A DNA stretch of 64,000 nt from Paraburkholderia terricola. GTDB taxonomy: Bacteria; Pseudomonadota; Gammaproteobacteria; Burkholderiales; Burkholderiaceae. Numbering within the stretch: the stretch's first letter is position 1; each line of letters begins with the position of its first letter. The notes under the pieces are model-generated. The model ran no database searches. It was not told the DNA's origin and saw nothing but the letters and a program-made list of their open reading frames with translations. Below are positions 32,868 through 42,148 of the stretch, one piece after another. The stretch lies in contig NZ_FRAB01000029.1 in assembly GCF_900142195.1 (NCBI RefSeq), positions 23,891 to 87,890 on the forward strand, read 5' to 3'. The position numbers and the translations under genes were made by a program.

Positions 32868-34208
32868 ATGACCACGACCTATCCGCTGCATGCGAGCTTC
32901 ACGCCCGCCGATCAGGCGTTCCCGAAACGTGCCGATGTGGTGATCGCCGGCGCCGGCATCATGGGCTGTGCGGCCGCCTACTATCTGGCCCGCCGCGGCC
33001 TGTCGGCGGTGGTGCTCGACAAGTCGCGGATTGCGGGGCAGCAGTCGTCGCGGGCATGGGGTTTCGTGCGCCAGCAGGGCCGCGAGGCTGCTGAAGTGCC
33101 GCTGATGATGGCGGGCATCCCGCTGTGGAAAGGGCTCGAAAGCGAGCTGAACTTCGATCTCGAATGGCGTCAGGGCGGCTGCCTGTACGTGGCAACGAAG
33201 GAGAAGGACTGGAGTTCGTTCCAGCAATGGATGGACGTCGCGCGTCAGCATGGGCTCGACACCCGCATGCTCGACCGCAAGCAGATCGACACCATCGTGA
33301 CCGGCATGCAAGGCCCGGCGCTCGGCGGCCTCTACACCCCCAGCGACGGCCAGGCGGAACCGCGCCGCGCCGCCGCGGCCTTTGCCGCGCGGGCGGCGCA
33401 GGCCGGCGCGCTGTTCTTCGAAGGCTGCGGCGTGACCGGCGTCGAGCGCGCGGCCGGCGCGATCGCCGGCGTGGTGACCGAGCGCGGCACGATTCGCACG
33501 TCGCGCTTCATCTGCGCGGCCGGCGCGAGTAGCTGGCGTCTGCTCGACACGCTAGGGCTGGCGTTGCCGCAGCAAGCGGTGCGCGGCACCTGCATGCGCA
33601 CCAATCCGCTGCCGCGCGTCACCGCATCCACTTTCTGGGGGCAGGGGCTCGGCATCCGGCAACGCGCGAACGGCGTGATCAATCTCGCCGACGACATGCA
33701 GGTCGACGTCGACATGACCCTCGGCCATTTCCGCGCGCTCAAATGGTTTCTGCCGGAACTGTGGAGCCAGCGCGAGAAGTTCAGCTTCCATCTGAACGGC
33801 GCATGCCTGCGCGATTTGCGTGACCGTCTGCCGGGCGCGGTGCCGCAAGGCGAACGCGTCCTGCATCCGCGCGACCCGCATCCGCAGCCGAACGCGAGCC
33901 ACGCGCCGCGAGCGTTGAAGAAGCTGCGTGCGCTGTTTCCCGCGCTGAAGGAGGCACAGGTGGTCGAGGCATGGGCTGGCCTGATCGACGTGCTGCCCGA
34001 CGGCCTACCGGTGATCGACGCGCCGCCGCAGGTCGGCGGCCTGACCATCGCCACCGGTTTTTGCGGCCACGGTTTCGCCATGGGTCCGATCGTCGGCAAG
34101 CTGCTCGCCGAGATGAACGACGGCGGAGAACCGTCGCTCGATCTGTCGGCTTTCCGTTTGCAGCGTTTCTTCGACGGCACGATGCAACGGCCTCGCAGCA
34201 TGTTATGA
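32868..34208 (+). CDS. FAD-dependent oxidoreductase, DAO family
   Basis: A 446-residue flavoenzyme of the glycine/D-amino-acid oxidase superfamily. The FAD-binding Rossmann motif is VVIAGAGIMGCAAAYYL (about 24-40), with acidic end VVLDK. SSRAWGFVRQQGREAAEVP resembles the covalent or substrate loop of sarcosine-oxidase-like members. The C-terminal ATGFCGHGFAMGPIVGKLLAE is the usual second FAD contact. It probably oxidises an amino acid or N-methyl amino acid to an imine. Its stop overlaps the start of the C39-like gene (ATGA), so both are expressed together. The substrate is unknown. Confidence 0.88.
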   Translation: MTTTYPLHASFTPADQAFPKRADVVIAGAGIMGCAAAYYLARRGLSAVVLDKSRIAGQQSSRAWGFVRQQGREAAEVPLMMAGIPLWKGLESELNFDLEWRQGGCLYVATKEKDWSSFQQWMDVARQHGLDTRMLDRKQIDTIVTGMQGPALGGLYTPSDGQAEPRRAAAAFAARAAQAGALFFEGCGVTGVERAAGAIAGVVTERGTIRTSRFICAAGASSWRLLDTLGLALPQQAVRGTCMRTNPLPRVTASTFWGQGLGIRQRANGVINLADDMQVDVDMTLGHFRALKWFLPELWSQREKFSFHLNGACLRDLRDRLPGAVPQGERVLHPRDPHPQPNASHAPRALKKLRALFPALKEAQVVEAWAGLIDVLPDGLPVIDAPPQVGGLTIATGFCGHGFAMGPIVGKLLAEMNDGGEPSLDLSAFRLQRFFDGTMQRPRSML

Positions 34209-34867
34209 CTTCGCTCCCGCTTACGACGATGAACGACCCGACACTGCGCCACGCCGGCGTGCCGTACTACTCGCAATGGGGCAGTCCCGAATGGGTTCGC
34301 CATATCGTCGAGCAGCGGGGCGACCCGTGCGACGATCCGGCCTGGCGGCGCAGCGGCTTCGACGATCCCGAGCGTTATCGCTTCTGGGCGAAGCGCCTGT
34401 GCGGTCTGACGTGCCTCGAATCCGCGCTCGACTATTGGCGCATCGGCCACGCGCCGCGCGCCGCGCTGCTCGACGAAGCGTTGCGGCATGGCGTGTACCG
34501 GGTGCGCGCGGACGGCGGCGTGGACGGTCTGATCTACCGGCCGTTCGCCGACTGGGCAAGCGCCGCCTTCGGTCTTCACATCGAGGTGCTGCCACAAGCG
34601 CCGCTAGAGGAAATCGCCGCGCGCCTGAACGCCGACACGCTGGCGATCGTTTCCGTGAGCCCCGAGATTCGTTATCCCGCACGGCCGAATCAACGCCGGG
34701 GCGGCCATCTGATCCTGCTGCACGGGCGCGATCGCGAGGGCGTGTGGTTTCACAATCCGTCGGGCATCGCGCCGCATCAGGCGGATGCCTATCTGCCGTT
34801 CGCGACCATGACGCGTTTCTACGCGGGGCGTGGCATGACGCTCACGCACGGGCGCGCGGCGCGCTAA
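34205..34867 (+). CDS. C39-like cysteine peptidase-fold protein
   Basis: A 220-residue soluble protein with no signal peptide that resembles Peptidase_C39_2. PYYSQWGSPEW near the start and LCGLTCLESAL (Cys66 followed by Gly) give the expected nucleophile region. GGHLILLHGRD supplies His168, and FHNPSG with Asn184 the third residue. Members can be peptidases or acyltransferase-like enzymes in peptide maturation. The ATG at 34205 overlaps the oxidoreductase stop by 4 bp; a later ATG at 34229 is possible. The function is unknown; co-action with the oxidoreductase on a peptide or amino-acid derivative is inferred. Confidence 0.75.
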   Translation: MTSLPLTTMNDPTLRHAGVPYYSQWGSPEWVRHIVEQRGDPCDDPAWRRSGFDDPERYRFWAKRLCGLTCLESALDYWRIGHAPRAALLDEALRHGVYRVRADGGVDGLIYRPFADWASAAFGLHIEVLPQAPLEEIAARLNADTLAIVSVSPEIRYPARPNQRRGGHLILLHGRDREGVWFHNPSGIAPHQADAYLPFATMTRFYAGRGMTLTHGRAAR

Positions 34868-34974
34868 GCGGCTCCGGTTGCGCGATGATCGGGCCCGCTT
34901 TCTGCTGAACCGCTTGCACGGAGCCTTGCGCACCTTTGCGCGCCTTTGCGATATGGGAGATACGGGAGCCCGAC

Positions 34975-35229
34975 ATGAATCGAACTTACGCGCTCTTTGC
35001 CGGCAGCCTTCTTGCGCTCAGTGCGGCCGCCGTCCCGGTCGACGCCGCCAGCCGCGACCAGCAAGCCAAGGCCTGTCGCGGCGACGCAATGCATTTCTGC
35101 GCAGCCCACATTCCGAACAAGGAAAAGATCACGGCCTGCATGAAGCAGCACATCGACGAACTGAGCCCGGCATGCCGCGCCATGTTCAAGAACGGCAAGA
35201 AAGACGAGGACAAAGCCGCGACGCAGTGA
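34975..35229 (+). CDS. small periplasmic Cys-rich protein
   Basis: An 84-residue exported protein. The signal peptide MNRTYALFAGSLLALSAAA ends near VDA (residue 25). The mature part has four regularly placed Cys (ACRGDAMHFC and ACMKQHIDELSPAC), a spacing like the Cys-rich repeat of Golgi glycoprotein 1 (Cys_rich_FGFR) found in many proteobacterial periplasmic proteins. The four Cys would form two disulfides. The role is unknown. GGGAG precedes the ATG at 34975. Confidence 0.72.
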   Translation: MNRTYALFAGSLLALSAAAVPVDAASRDQQAKACRGDAMHFCAAHIPNKEKITACMKQHIDELSPACRAMFKNGKKDEDKAATQ

Positions 35230-35337
35230 ACCGGCGGCGCGGCTTGCAACGCCGCGTCGGCGTGGAGCTTGCGATCGGGGCCAACGGCGCACCGGGCGTC
35301 GTAGAATCGCTTGTTTCCCGACTCCCGGAGCCGCCGC

Positions 35338-36453
35338 GTGCCCGACGTGCCACACCCGCAGCTCAAATCGAAACCGCGTGCGCCGCGCTTTCGTCTGCCG
35401 CGCCGCGCTCGCTCGGCCTGGCAGGCGCCGCGCGCCCGCATCTTGTTCACGCGGCCGGCGGCGTCGCCGCAACGTGTGCTGCTGCAACGCATCGGTCTGG
35501 TGGCGGCGCTCTGCGTGCTCGCTTTCGTCGTGCTCTATCTCGACCGCGACGGCCTGCGCGACGCCAATCGCAAGGTGCTCGGCATCGTCGATCTGATGTA
35601 CTTCACGATGGTCACCGTCGCCACCGTCGGTTACGGCGACATCGTGCCGGTCACCGCCCGCGCGCGTCTCATCGACGCCTTTTTCATCGTGCCGATCCGC
35701 ATCATCATCTGGTTCGTGTTTCTCGGCACCGCCTATCAGTTCGTCATTCAACGCGTCATCGAGGAATTCCGCATGAAACGCCTGCAAAAACAGCTGCGCG
35801 ATCACGTCGTCATATGCGGCTATGGTTTGAGCGGCTCGGTCGCGGTGCGCGAGTTGCTCGAGAGCGGCTTCGCCGCGACGTCGATCGTCGTGATCGATCC
35901 GCAGCAGGCGGCGCTCGAAGCGGCCGCCTCGCTGGGCGTCGCCGGCCTGCTCGGCGATCCGTCGCGCGAGGACCTGTTGCAGCAGGCGCAAGTGCGCATC
36001 GCGAAAGCCGTGATCATCGCCGTGGCCGACGACGCCACCGCGATCCTGCTCACGCTGACCGTGCGCAGCGTCGCGCCGCAAACCAAGATCGTCGTGCGTA
36101 TCCGCGAGCAGACCTACCAGCGCCAGTTGCGCCAGGCCGGCGCGAACGTGATCGTTTCGTCGACGCGGATCGGCGGGCTGCTGCTCGCCGACGCCGTGGA
36201 CAGCGACTACATCGTGCCTTTCATCAACGACCTGTTGTCGGCGCGCGGCCGGGTGAACCTGATCGAGCGCGAGGCGTCGGCAGAGGAAGTGGGCCGCTGG
36301 AGCAACGCGCTGCCGGGCGCGGTGGTGGTCGGCCTCGTGCGCGCCGGGCGCATTCTGTCCTTTTACGATGACGAGCCGTGTCCGATCGAGACCGGCGATC
36401 TGCTGATGCTGATCCAGTCCGCGCGTCAGACGAGCGGGACGCCCGTTGCCTAG
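35338..36453 (+). CDS. potassium channel with RCK (TrkA-N/TrkA-C) domains
   Basis: An inner-membrane ion channel of about 371 residues. After a basic N-terminus come one hydrophobic segment, the pore with selectivity filter TVGYGD (96-101), a second segment and an NAD-binding RCK domain starting HVVICGYGLSG, then a TrkA-C-like end. Channels of this kind gate K+ flow in response to ligands. The GTG at 35338 has GGAG upstream. A TTG at 35311 in the same frame is the alternative. It lies 108 bp after the Cys-rich gene with no evident coupling. Confidence 0.88.
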   Translation: MPDVPHPQLKSKPRAPRFRLPRRARSAWQAPRARILFTRPAASPQRVLLQRIGLVAALCVLAFVVLYLDRDGLRDANRKVLGIVDLMYFTMVTVATVGYGDIVPVTARARLIDAFFIVPIRIIIWFVFLGTAYQFVIQRVIEEFRMKRLQKQLRDHVVICGYGLSGSVAVRELLESGFAATSIVVIDPQQAALEAAASLGVAGLLGDPSREDLLQQAQVRIAKAVIIAVADDATAILLTLTVRSVAPQTKIVVRIREQTYQRQLRQAGANVIVSSTRIGGLLLADAVDSDYIVPFINDLLSARGRVNLIEREASAEEVGRWSNALPGAVVVGLVRAGRILSFYDDEPCPIETGDLLMLIQSARQTSGTPVA

Positions 36454-36543
36454 CGCCGTGCGCGAGGACGCATGAAGAACAATGCGTCGTCGTGCGCGTC
36501 GCAATCGAACTCAACCTTCACAAGAATCGGAACCGCCCCGCTC

Positions 36544-37479
36544 ATGACCCGTTCGACCACGCAGATTTTCGACGCCGCCGCGACCGCCCGGCTGATTCCG
36601 TACGCGACGCTCGTCGATGCGTTGAAGCGCGCGAGCATCGACTATGCACGGCAGCGCATCGCGAGTCCCGAGCGGCTCGTCGTGCCGCTCAACGAAGGCG
36701 GCGTCATGCTGTCGATGCCGGCCACCGCGCCCGATCTCGCCATTCACAAGCTGGTCAACGTATGCGCGAGCAACGGGCCGCGCGGCTTGCCGACGATCCA
36801 CGGCCAGGTGATGGCGTTCGACGCCGATACCGGCGAGACGCTTTTCATCCTCGACGGTCCGACCGTGACCGGACGCCGGACCGCTGCGATGTCGATGCTC
36901 GGCGTCGAGACTTTCGCCGCGGCCGCGCCGCGCGAGTTCCTGCTGATCGGCACCGGCACGCAGGCGCTCAACCATCTGGAAGCGATCGGTGAACTGTTTC
37001 CCGGCGCGCGCGTATGGGTGAAGGGCAGTGCGCCCGCGCGCGCCGAGGCGTTTTGCGCCGCGCATCGCGGCAAGGCGCACGAACTGCGGCCGCTCACCGA
37101 ACCTGACGCGACGATCCCCGCTTCGATCGACGTGCTGATCGCGCTCACCACCAGCAAGCAGGCCGTCTACGACGAAGCGGCGCGGGCCGGGCGGCTCGTG
37201 ATCGGCGTCGGCGCATTCACGCCGGCCATGGCCGAGATCGGCGCGCGCACCATTGCCGGCAGCGCGCTTTTCGTCGACGACCTGGCAGGCGCGAGGCACG
37301 AAGCCGGCGACTTGATTCAGGCCGGCGTCGACTGGGCGAAAGTCGGCGGGATTGCCGCCGTGGTGGAAAACCCGGCGTCGCTGCCAGGGGAGAAGCCGGT
37401 CGTGTTCAAAAGCGTCGGTTGCGCGGCGTGGGATCTGGCGGCCTGCCGCGTGGCGCGCGAGGCTTTGTCCGGCGCTTGA
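36544..37479 (+). CDS. ornithine cyclodeaminase/mu-crystallin-family protein
   Basis: A 311-residue NAD(P)-dependent enzyme. RLVVPLNEGGVMLSMPA and AIHKLVNVCASN (with the substrate-binding Lys) are typical, followed by TGRRTAAMSMLG and the Rossmann loop LLIGTGTQALNHLEAI. Similar proteins are delta-1-pyrroline-2-carboxylate reductases in trans-3-hydroxyproline or lysine-derived imine metabolism; ornithine cyclodeaminase is the other option. An imine reductase would fit near an amino-acid oxidase (about 2.3 kb upstream), but the genes are not adjacent. The ATG at 36544 is preferred to 36472. Confidence 0.85.
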   Translation: MTRSTTQIFDAAATARLIPYATLVDALKRASIDYARQRIASPERLVVPLNEGGVMLSMPATAPDLAIHKLVNVCASNGPRGLPTIHGQVMAFDADTGETLFILDGPTVTGRRTAAMSMLGVETFAAAAPREFLLIGTGTQALNHLEAIGELFPGARVWVKGSAPARAEAFCAAHRGKAHELRPLTEPDATIPASIDVLIALTTSKQAVYDEAARAGRLVIGVGAFTPAMAEIGARTIAGSALFVDDLAGARHEAGDLIQAGVDWAKVGGIAAVVENPASLPGEKPVVFKSVGCAAWDLAACRVAREALSGA

Positions 37480-37706
37480 CGCTCACGGCCGCGACGCCGC
37501 ACATTTGAAAGCGCCTCAAAAACAGGGGTTTAACAGCGCCGGTTGGCATATTGCGCCAAGCTGCGGCAGATGTTGCCGTGCAAACAATCTCAAAACGTTG
37601 CACCATAGGCGTTTGCCAGAAAAAAGTGCCGGTCCCCGGCGCTCGTGCTTCGCTTTTTCTGCCCCTTGACCGACGCCTTCTCCATCACGACGCTGCGATT
37701 CGCGCT

Positions 37707-39188
37707 ATGACGACCCAACACGCTTCAGCCACTCCCGACCTGCCGCTCGACATGATCATCTTCGGCGGCACGGGCGACCTGTCGTTCCGCAAGCTGCTGC
37801 CGGCGCTTTACATGGCGCATCTGCACTGCAATCTGCCGACGGATACCCGCATTCTCACGATCGGCCGCAAGCCCTGGTCGCGCGAGGAGTACATCAACGA
37901 ATTCATGGAGCTGAAGGCGAAGCCCTTCATCGAAAAGAAGGCGTTCGATGCCGCCGCCTGGGACAAATTCATGGCGCTGTTCGAGTACGTGCGCATGGAC
38001 GTCGACTCGATCGAAGACTACACACGCCTGAGCGAAGCATCGCGCCCCGGCGTGCGGCGCGTGTTCTATCTCGCGACCTCGCCGGATCTGTTCACGAACA
38101 TCTGCGACAACCTCTCGGCCGCCGGTCTCGTCGACGAGCATTCGCGCGTCGTGCTCGAAAAGCCGCTCGGCCACGATCTCGCGTCGGCGCAGGAGATCAA
38201 CACGGCGGTCGGCAAGCACTTCAGCGAAGCGCAGATCTACCGGATCGATCACTACCTCGGCAAGGAAACCGTCCAGAACCTGATGGTGCTGCGCTTCGGC
38301 AATCCGATTTTCGGGCCGCTGTGGCAGGCGCCGTATATCAAGCGCGTGCAGATCACGGTCGCGGAAACGGTCGGCGTGGGCAGCCGCGCGGGCTTCTACG
38401 ACAAGACCGGCGCGTTGCGCGACATGGTGCAGAACCACTTGCTGCAATTGCTGTGCATCGTCGCGATGGAGCCGCCGGTGTCGCTCGACCCCGATGCGGT
38501 GCGCGACGAAAAGCTCAAGGTGCTGCGCTCGCTGCGGCCCATGACCCCCGAGGACATCGCTCGCGATACCGTGCGTGGCCAATACACCGCGGGCGCGGTG
38601 GACGGCGAGGCGGTGAAGGGCTATCTGGAGGAAGAGAACGTGCCGGCCGGCAGCCGCGCCGAAACCTTCGTCGCGTTGCGCGCGCATATCAACAACTGGC
38701 GCTGGGCCAACGTGCCGTTTTTCCTGCGCACCGGCAAGCGGATGCAGAAGAAGGTGTCGGAGATCGTCATCGAGTTCTCCGAGTTGCCGTTCTCGATCAT
38801 TCCGAGCGGCGGGCGCAACTACGGCAACCGTCTCGTGATCCAGTTGCAGCCGGAAGAGTCGATCCAGTTGCAGATGCTCGCGAAGGAGCCGGGCAGCGGC
38901 ATGCACATGCTGCCGGTGAATCTGAACCTGGATTTGCAGCAGGCTTTCACCGAGCGCCGCGCCGAAGCGTACGAGCGTCTCCTGATCGACGTGATTCGCG
39001 GGCGCCTCACGCATTTCATGCGCCGCGACGAACTGGAAGCCGCCTGGGCGTGGGCCGAGCCGATCCTGGCAGGCTGGAGCAAGTCGGGCGAGCGGCCGCG
39101 CGGTTATACGGCGGGGACGTTCGGGCCGGCGGCATCCACTGCGCTGATGGCGCGGGAAAACGCGGTGTGGGCGGAAGAGTCGCAATAA
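37707..39188 (+). CDS. zwf: glucose-6-phosphate 1-dehydrogenase
   Basis: A 493-residue enzyme that oxidises glucose 6-phosphate to 6-phosphogluconolactone with NADP+, feeding the Entner-Doudoroff and pentose phosphate routes. The coenzyme motif FGGTGDLSFRKL covers 19-30 and the active-site RIDHYLGK covers 179-186 with His182. EKPLGHDL is also conserved. The ATG at 37707 is preferred to 37551. An inverted GTGCAA-N14-TTGCAC at 37578-37603 lies in the 227-bp upstream gap and may be a regulator site, at low confidence. No pgl or edd is adjacent. Confidence 0.95.
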   Translation: MTTQHASATPDLPLDMIIFGGTGDLSFRKLLPALYMAHLHCNLPTDTRILTIGRKPWSREEYINEFMELKAKPFIEKKAFDAAAWDKFMALFEYVRMDVDSIEDYTRLSEASRPGVRRVFYLATSPDLFTNICDNLSAAGLVDEHSRVVLEKPLGHDLASAQEINTAVGKHFSEAQIYRIDHYLGKETVQNLMVLRFGNPIFGPLWQAPYIKRVQITVAETVGVGSRAGFYDKTGALRDMVQNHLLQLLCIVAMEPPVSLDPDAVRDEKLKVLRSLRPMTPEDIARDTVRGQYTAGAVDGEAVKGYLEEENVPAGSRAETFVALRAHINNWRWANVPFFLRTGKRMQKKVSEIVIEFSELPFSIIPSGGRNYGNRLVIQLQPEESIQLQMLAKEPGSGMHMLPVNLNLDLQQAFTERRAEAYERLLIDVIRGRLTHFMRRDELEAAWAWAEPILAGWSKSGERPRGYTAGTFGPAASTALMARENAVWAEESQ

Positions 39189-39206
39189 GCGGTTCGCTGG
39201 CGCAAT

Positions 39207-39244
39207 AAAAAAGGGCGGCCCGCATCGAGCGGGCCGCCCTTTTT
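39207..39244. terminator. strong bidirectional terminator after zwf
   Basis: AAGGGCGGCCCGC and GCGGGCCGCCCTT pair around ATCGA, with A and T runs on the outer flanks on both sides. It ends zwf transcription on one strand and the leftward tssJKL block on the other. Confidence 0.9.
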
Positions 39245-39289
39245 GCTGTGACCGGCCAGCGTTATTTCGCCGGCGTCGTTCCAGCGTCG

Positions 39290-40069
39290 TTACGGCAACG
39301 AGATCGTCAAGGTAGCCGATTGCGGGCCGAGCTTGACGACCTGCGAATACGGCGCGAGCGTGCGCAACGTCTGATCGCGCAGATACGTATTCAGGCCGAG
39401 ATAAGCCAGCAGTCCAACCAGCGCGAACACCGCGCCGATCGACCACAGCGGCACCTCGCGCTTCAGGCGGTGCGCGACCTGATCGGGCAGCGGCCAATGC
39501 GGCGCGAACGGCGCGCGCTTGCCTTTCAAATGCGCGATTTCGTCGCCGATGCGCGCGGTCAGATACGCGAGCTTCTCCGGCCCTTCCAGCAGATACTTGC
39601 CCTGAAAGCCGAGCAACAGGCACATGTGAAACACCTCGAGCGATTGCAGCCGCGCCGCGCCTTGCGCGCGGCATTCCTCGAGATACTGGAAGAACTTCTC
39701 GCCCGCCAGTTGCTCGCCGAACAGCACCAGTTGCAGCGGCCGGCGCTCCCACTCGGTACGAATCCTGAACGTGGACGACAGCACCGCTTCGTCGATGGCG
39801 GCGCAGAACGCAAACTTCGACGCGTAGACGTCTTCCGCCGATGCGTTGAGCTTCTTCGCGCCGCGTTCGAAGTCGCCGAGAAACTGCTGGATACGCTGGC
39901 TGAATTCATGCGCCTCGCCGGGCTCGCGGCCGTTCTTCAACAGGAATAGCATGAAGAAGCCGTCGTACAGCAGATCGAGCAGCGAGCGCACCTGATAGGT
40001 CGGCTCGGCGGCGGGGGCGGGCGTCGCGGCAGGCGTGCTGCCGCCAAACAGTGAGGGCGCGTAGCTCAT
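39290..40069 (-). CDS. tssL: T6SS membrane subunit TssL (DotU/IcmH)
   Basis: A C-tail-anchored inner-membrane protein of the T6SS membrane complex, 259 residues. A Pro/Ala-rich start is followed by the DotU domain (SLLDLLYDGFFMLFLLKNG, ASKFAFCAAIDEAVL, LGFQGKYLLEG). One transmembrane helix at about 210-230 (LWSIGAVFALVGLLAYLGL) is near the C-terminus. The peptidoglycan-binding extension of evolved TssL is absent, so the OmpA/BON protein at 53505 may take that job. It overlaps tssK by 4 bp. Confidence 0.93.
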   Translation of the reverse strand: MSYAPSLFGGSTPAATPAPAAEPTYQVRSLLDLLYDGFFMLFLLKNGREPGEAHEFSQRIQQFLGDFERGAKKLNASAEDVYASKFAFCAAIDEAVLSSTFRIRTEWERRPLQLVLFGEQLAGEKFFQYLEECRAQGAARLQSLEVFHMCLLLGFQGKYLLEGPEKLAYLTARIGDEIAHLKGKRAPFAPHWPLPDQVAHRLKREVPLWSIGAVFALVGLLAYLGLNTYLRDQTLRTLAPYSQVVKLGPQSATLTISLP

Positions 40070-41412
40070 GATGTGACGGCGATCAGTTCGAGTTGAAGAT
40101 CGTTGATGCCCGACGGCGCATAGATCATTGCCGATTGAGCCTGCAACATGCGGTCATACAATGCGCCGCGCGATTCGAAGGAGAAGTAGCACGCGCCCGG
40201 CCGCACCGGAATCGCGGGCGGCACTTGCGGCGTGTAGACGAGCCGCACGCCCGGCATGGCCGAGAGCACCAGCTTGTCGACGTCGTCCGGCGCGCCGACC
40301 TTGAAGCGCGCGGGCACCGCCTCCACGAGTTCCGCGGTCGGCAGGTCCGCGGAGACGGCGATGTAGAACATGGTCTTGTCGTCGATCTTGCCGGAGTCGA
40401 GGCGACCGGAATGGAACGACGGGCGCACTTCCTCGAGCGCGATCGCGAAGTAGCGCGTGGAGATCACCGTTTCCAGCAGATCGCGCAGGATCGTATCGAG
40501 CCGCGCGAAGCCGGGACCCGGATCGTCATGCCGGTAAGCCGGCAAGTCGGACAGCGCATAACCTTTCGAAAACGTCATCAACTGGCCGGCCAGGCGCAGC
40601 AACTCCTGGAACAGACGCTCGGGATGCAGCGCCGAATGCTGATACAGATGCGCGAGCGACGCGAACGCCGCGCTCGCCGTGTGCAGCAGCCAGAACGAGG
40701 CGATGTCGCCGGAACGGAACTCGATGATGTTCTTGGTCGGCTCGCGATGAAAGCCGTACAACGCATTCACCTTGGCCTGCAACGCGTCGATCAGTTGACG
40801 CAGCCGCTGATGCAGGATGGGCGATGCGTCGATGGCGAGGCAGGGCGGCACGAAGGTGTCGTCGATTTCGAAGCCCGAGGTGGCGGTGCGGCGCACGCGC
40901 ACGAGCGGCACGGAGAGCAGTTGATCGCGCGGCTCGCTATGCGCGATGAGTTTGACGCTGGTTTTCAGGAAGGTGATGTCGGCTTCGGCGGCGTCGGTGA
41001 AATGATCGGCCACCGGCGTTTGCTCGCTGACGTAACGCGACACGAAACCCGCGTTGCTGTCTTGCGAATAGTTCGCGCCGGTCTCGCGCAGCGGATGCAG
41101 CGCGAGATAAAAAATGAATTCGTTGATGCCGTCGGGCAATGTATCCAGCGCGATCGGCGGCGGCAGGTCGTCGGCTTGCGGTGCGGAGTAGAGCGCGCCG
41201 TCCGGAAAGACCAGCGACAGTTCGCTCACGCGCAACACGTTGCTGCCGAGCGCGTCGCGGTCGAAGCGCGCCGAGCGCACGCCCCAGTTGTATGGCTGGA
41301 TCGCCTGGATCGATTCGAACAGGCGCGCCTCGTGATACGCGTCCTGACGCTGAAAATGCTGCGGCCTCAGAAACAGGCCTTCCCCCCAGAGCACTTTTGC
41401 GGAATAACTCAT
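40066..41412 (-). CDS. tssK: T6SS baseplate subunit TssK
   Basis: A 448-residue baseplate component that links the TssEFG wedges to the TssJLM membrane complex. The start VLWGEGLFLRPQHFQRQDAYHE is the family hallmark, followed by the siphophage receptor-like shoulder domain and a C-terminal head that binds TssL. Tight spacing in tssJ-tssK-tssL (ATGA overlap with tssL) shows one operon, divergent from the main sheath operon. Confidence 0.95.
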   Translation of the reverse strand: MSYSAKVLWGEGLFLRPQHFQRQDAYHEARLFESIQAIQPYNWGVRSARFDRDALGSNVLRVSELSLVFPDGALYSAPQADDLPPPIALDTLPDGINEFIFYLALHPLRETGANYSQDSNAGFVSRYVSEQTPVADHFTDAAEADITFLKTSVKLIAHSEPRDQLLSVPLVRVRRTATSGFEIDDTFVPPCLAIDASPILHQRLRQLIDALQAKVNALYGFHREPTKNIIEFRSGDIASFWLLHTASAAFASLAHLYQHSALHPERLFQELLRLAGQLMTFSKGYALSDLPAYRHDDPGPGFARLDTILRDLLETVISTRYFAIALEEVRPSFHSGRLDSGKIDDKTMFYIAVSADLPTAELVEAVPARFKVGAPDDVDKLVLSAMPGVRLVYTPQVPPAIPVRPGACYFSFESRGALYDRMLQAQSAMIYAPSGINDLQLELIAVTS

Positions 41413-41521
41413 CTCAAACCTGTTATATGCGTTCAGCGTGTGGCGCGCCCGGAGATAACCGATTCGGGCGCCGCAGGGTTAATTCTCTAAGAACTGTTAA
41501 ATGCCGTATTTCCGACATCTT

Positions 41522-42148
41522 TTATCCGCAACTCACCGAAGAAAGCATATTCAGCGGCTGCGCGGGCAATCCCTGTTCAGGTGGGATCACAGTGCCGTTG
41601 GTGACTGTCATTGCGCAGTTATGCAGGCCAATCATTATGCCGGATTTCTCCGACTTCGCCGGGTCGAAGGCGAATTTCCAACGCTGCAGCGCCGGATCGC
41701 GAAATAGGGCGACGATACCGAATGCCTGCGCTTCACGCGAGACTTTTTCGGTGACGACATAACGTTGGCCCGGGATCAGCGTCACTTCGCGCACGCCCAG
41801 CAAATCGCCGCCGAGCGCGGTCTTTTCTTTTGTTGGGTCGGTAAAGGCGTCGAATGGCGCCTGCTGGAATGAAGTGGGATCTTTCAATGTGTAAAGTCGA
41901 ACCACCAGCGCGAATGGACGCCTGTCATTGGCGGCATTCAGATTGGGCGCGGCATATAACGTGAGGCCGACATTGCGCGGCGGTTTTTGCGCGTCCGGCA
42001 ACTCCGGCTTGCCGAGCCCGCTTGCCTGCAAAGCCGCGTTGGCGGCGGCTCCGAGCACCGTCACGCCGGCCGCGCAGCCCCCCAGAAGCGCGCATGCGGC
42101 AACGTGTGTAATCAATAGCGATGCATGGCGAACAAAGCGCGAATTCAT
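41522..42148 (-). CDS. tssJ: T6SS outer-membrane lipoprotein TssJ
   Basis: A 208-residue lipoprotein. The signal ends in lipobox LLGGC with lipidated Cys25. The mature transthyretin-like part carries NVGLTLYAAPNLN, RPFALVVRLYTLKDP and LIPGQRYVV. It anchors TssM in the outer membrane. The ATG at 42148 is used; 42154 would add two residues. It is the first gene of the leftward tssJKL operon. Confidence 0.92.
   Translation of the reverse strand: MNSRFVRHASLLITHVAACALLGGCAAGVTVLGAAANAALQASGLGKPELPDAQKPPRNVGLTLYAAPNLNAANDRRPFALVVRLYTLKDPTSFQQAPFDAFTDPTKEKTALGGDLLGVREVTLIPGQRYVVTEKVSREAQAFGIVALFRDPALQRWKFAFDPAKSEKSGIMIGLHNCAMTVTNGTVIPPEQGLPAQPLNMLSSVSCG

Noticed and set aside
37725..39752. Long minus-strand open frame (675 codons) over zwf and the tssL end
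   Set aside because: No family likeness, and it crosses the zwf terminator. It is a shadow frame.
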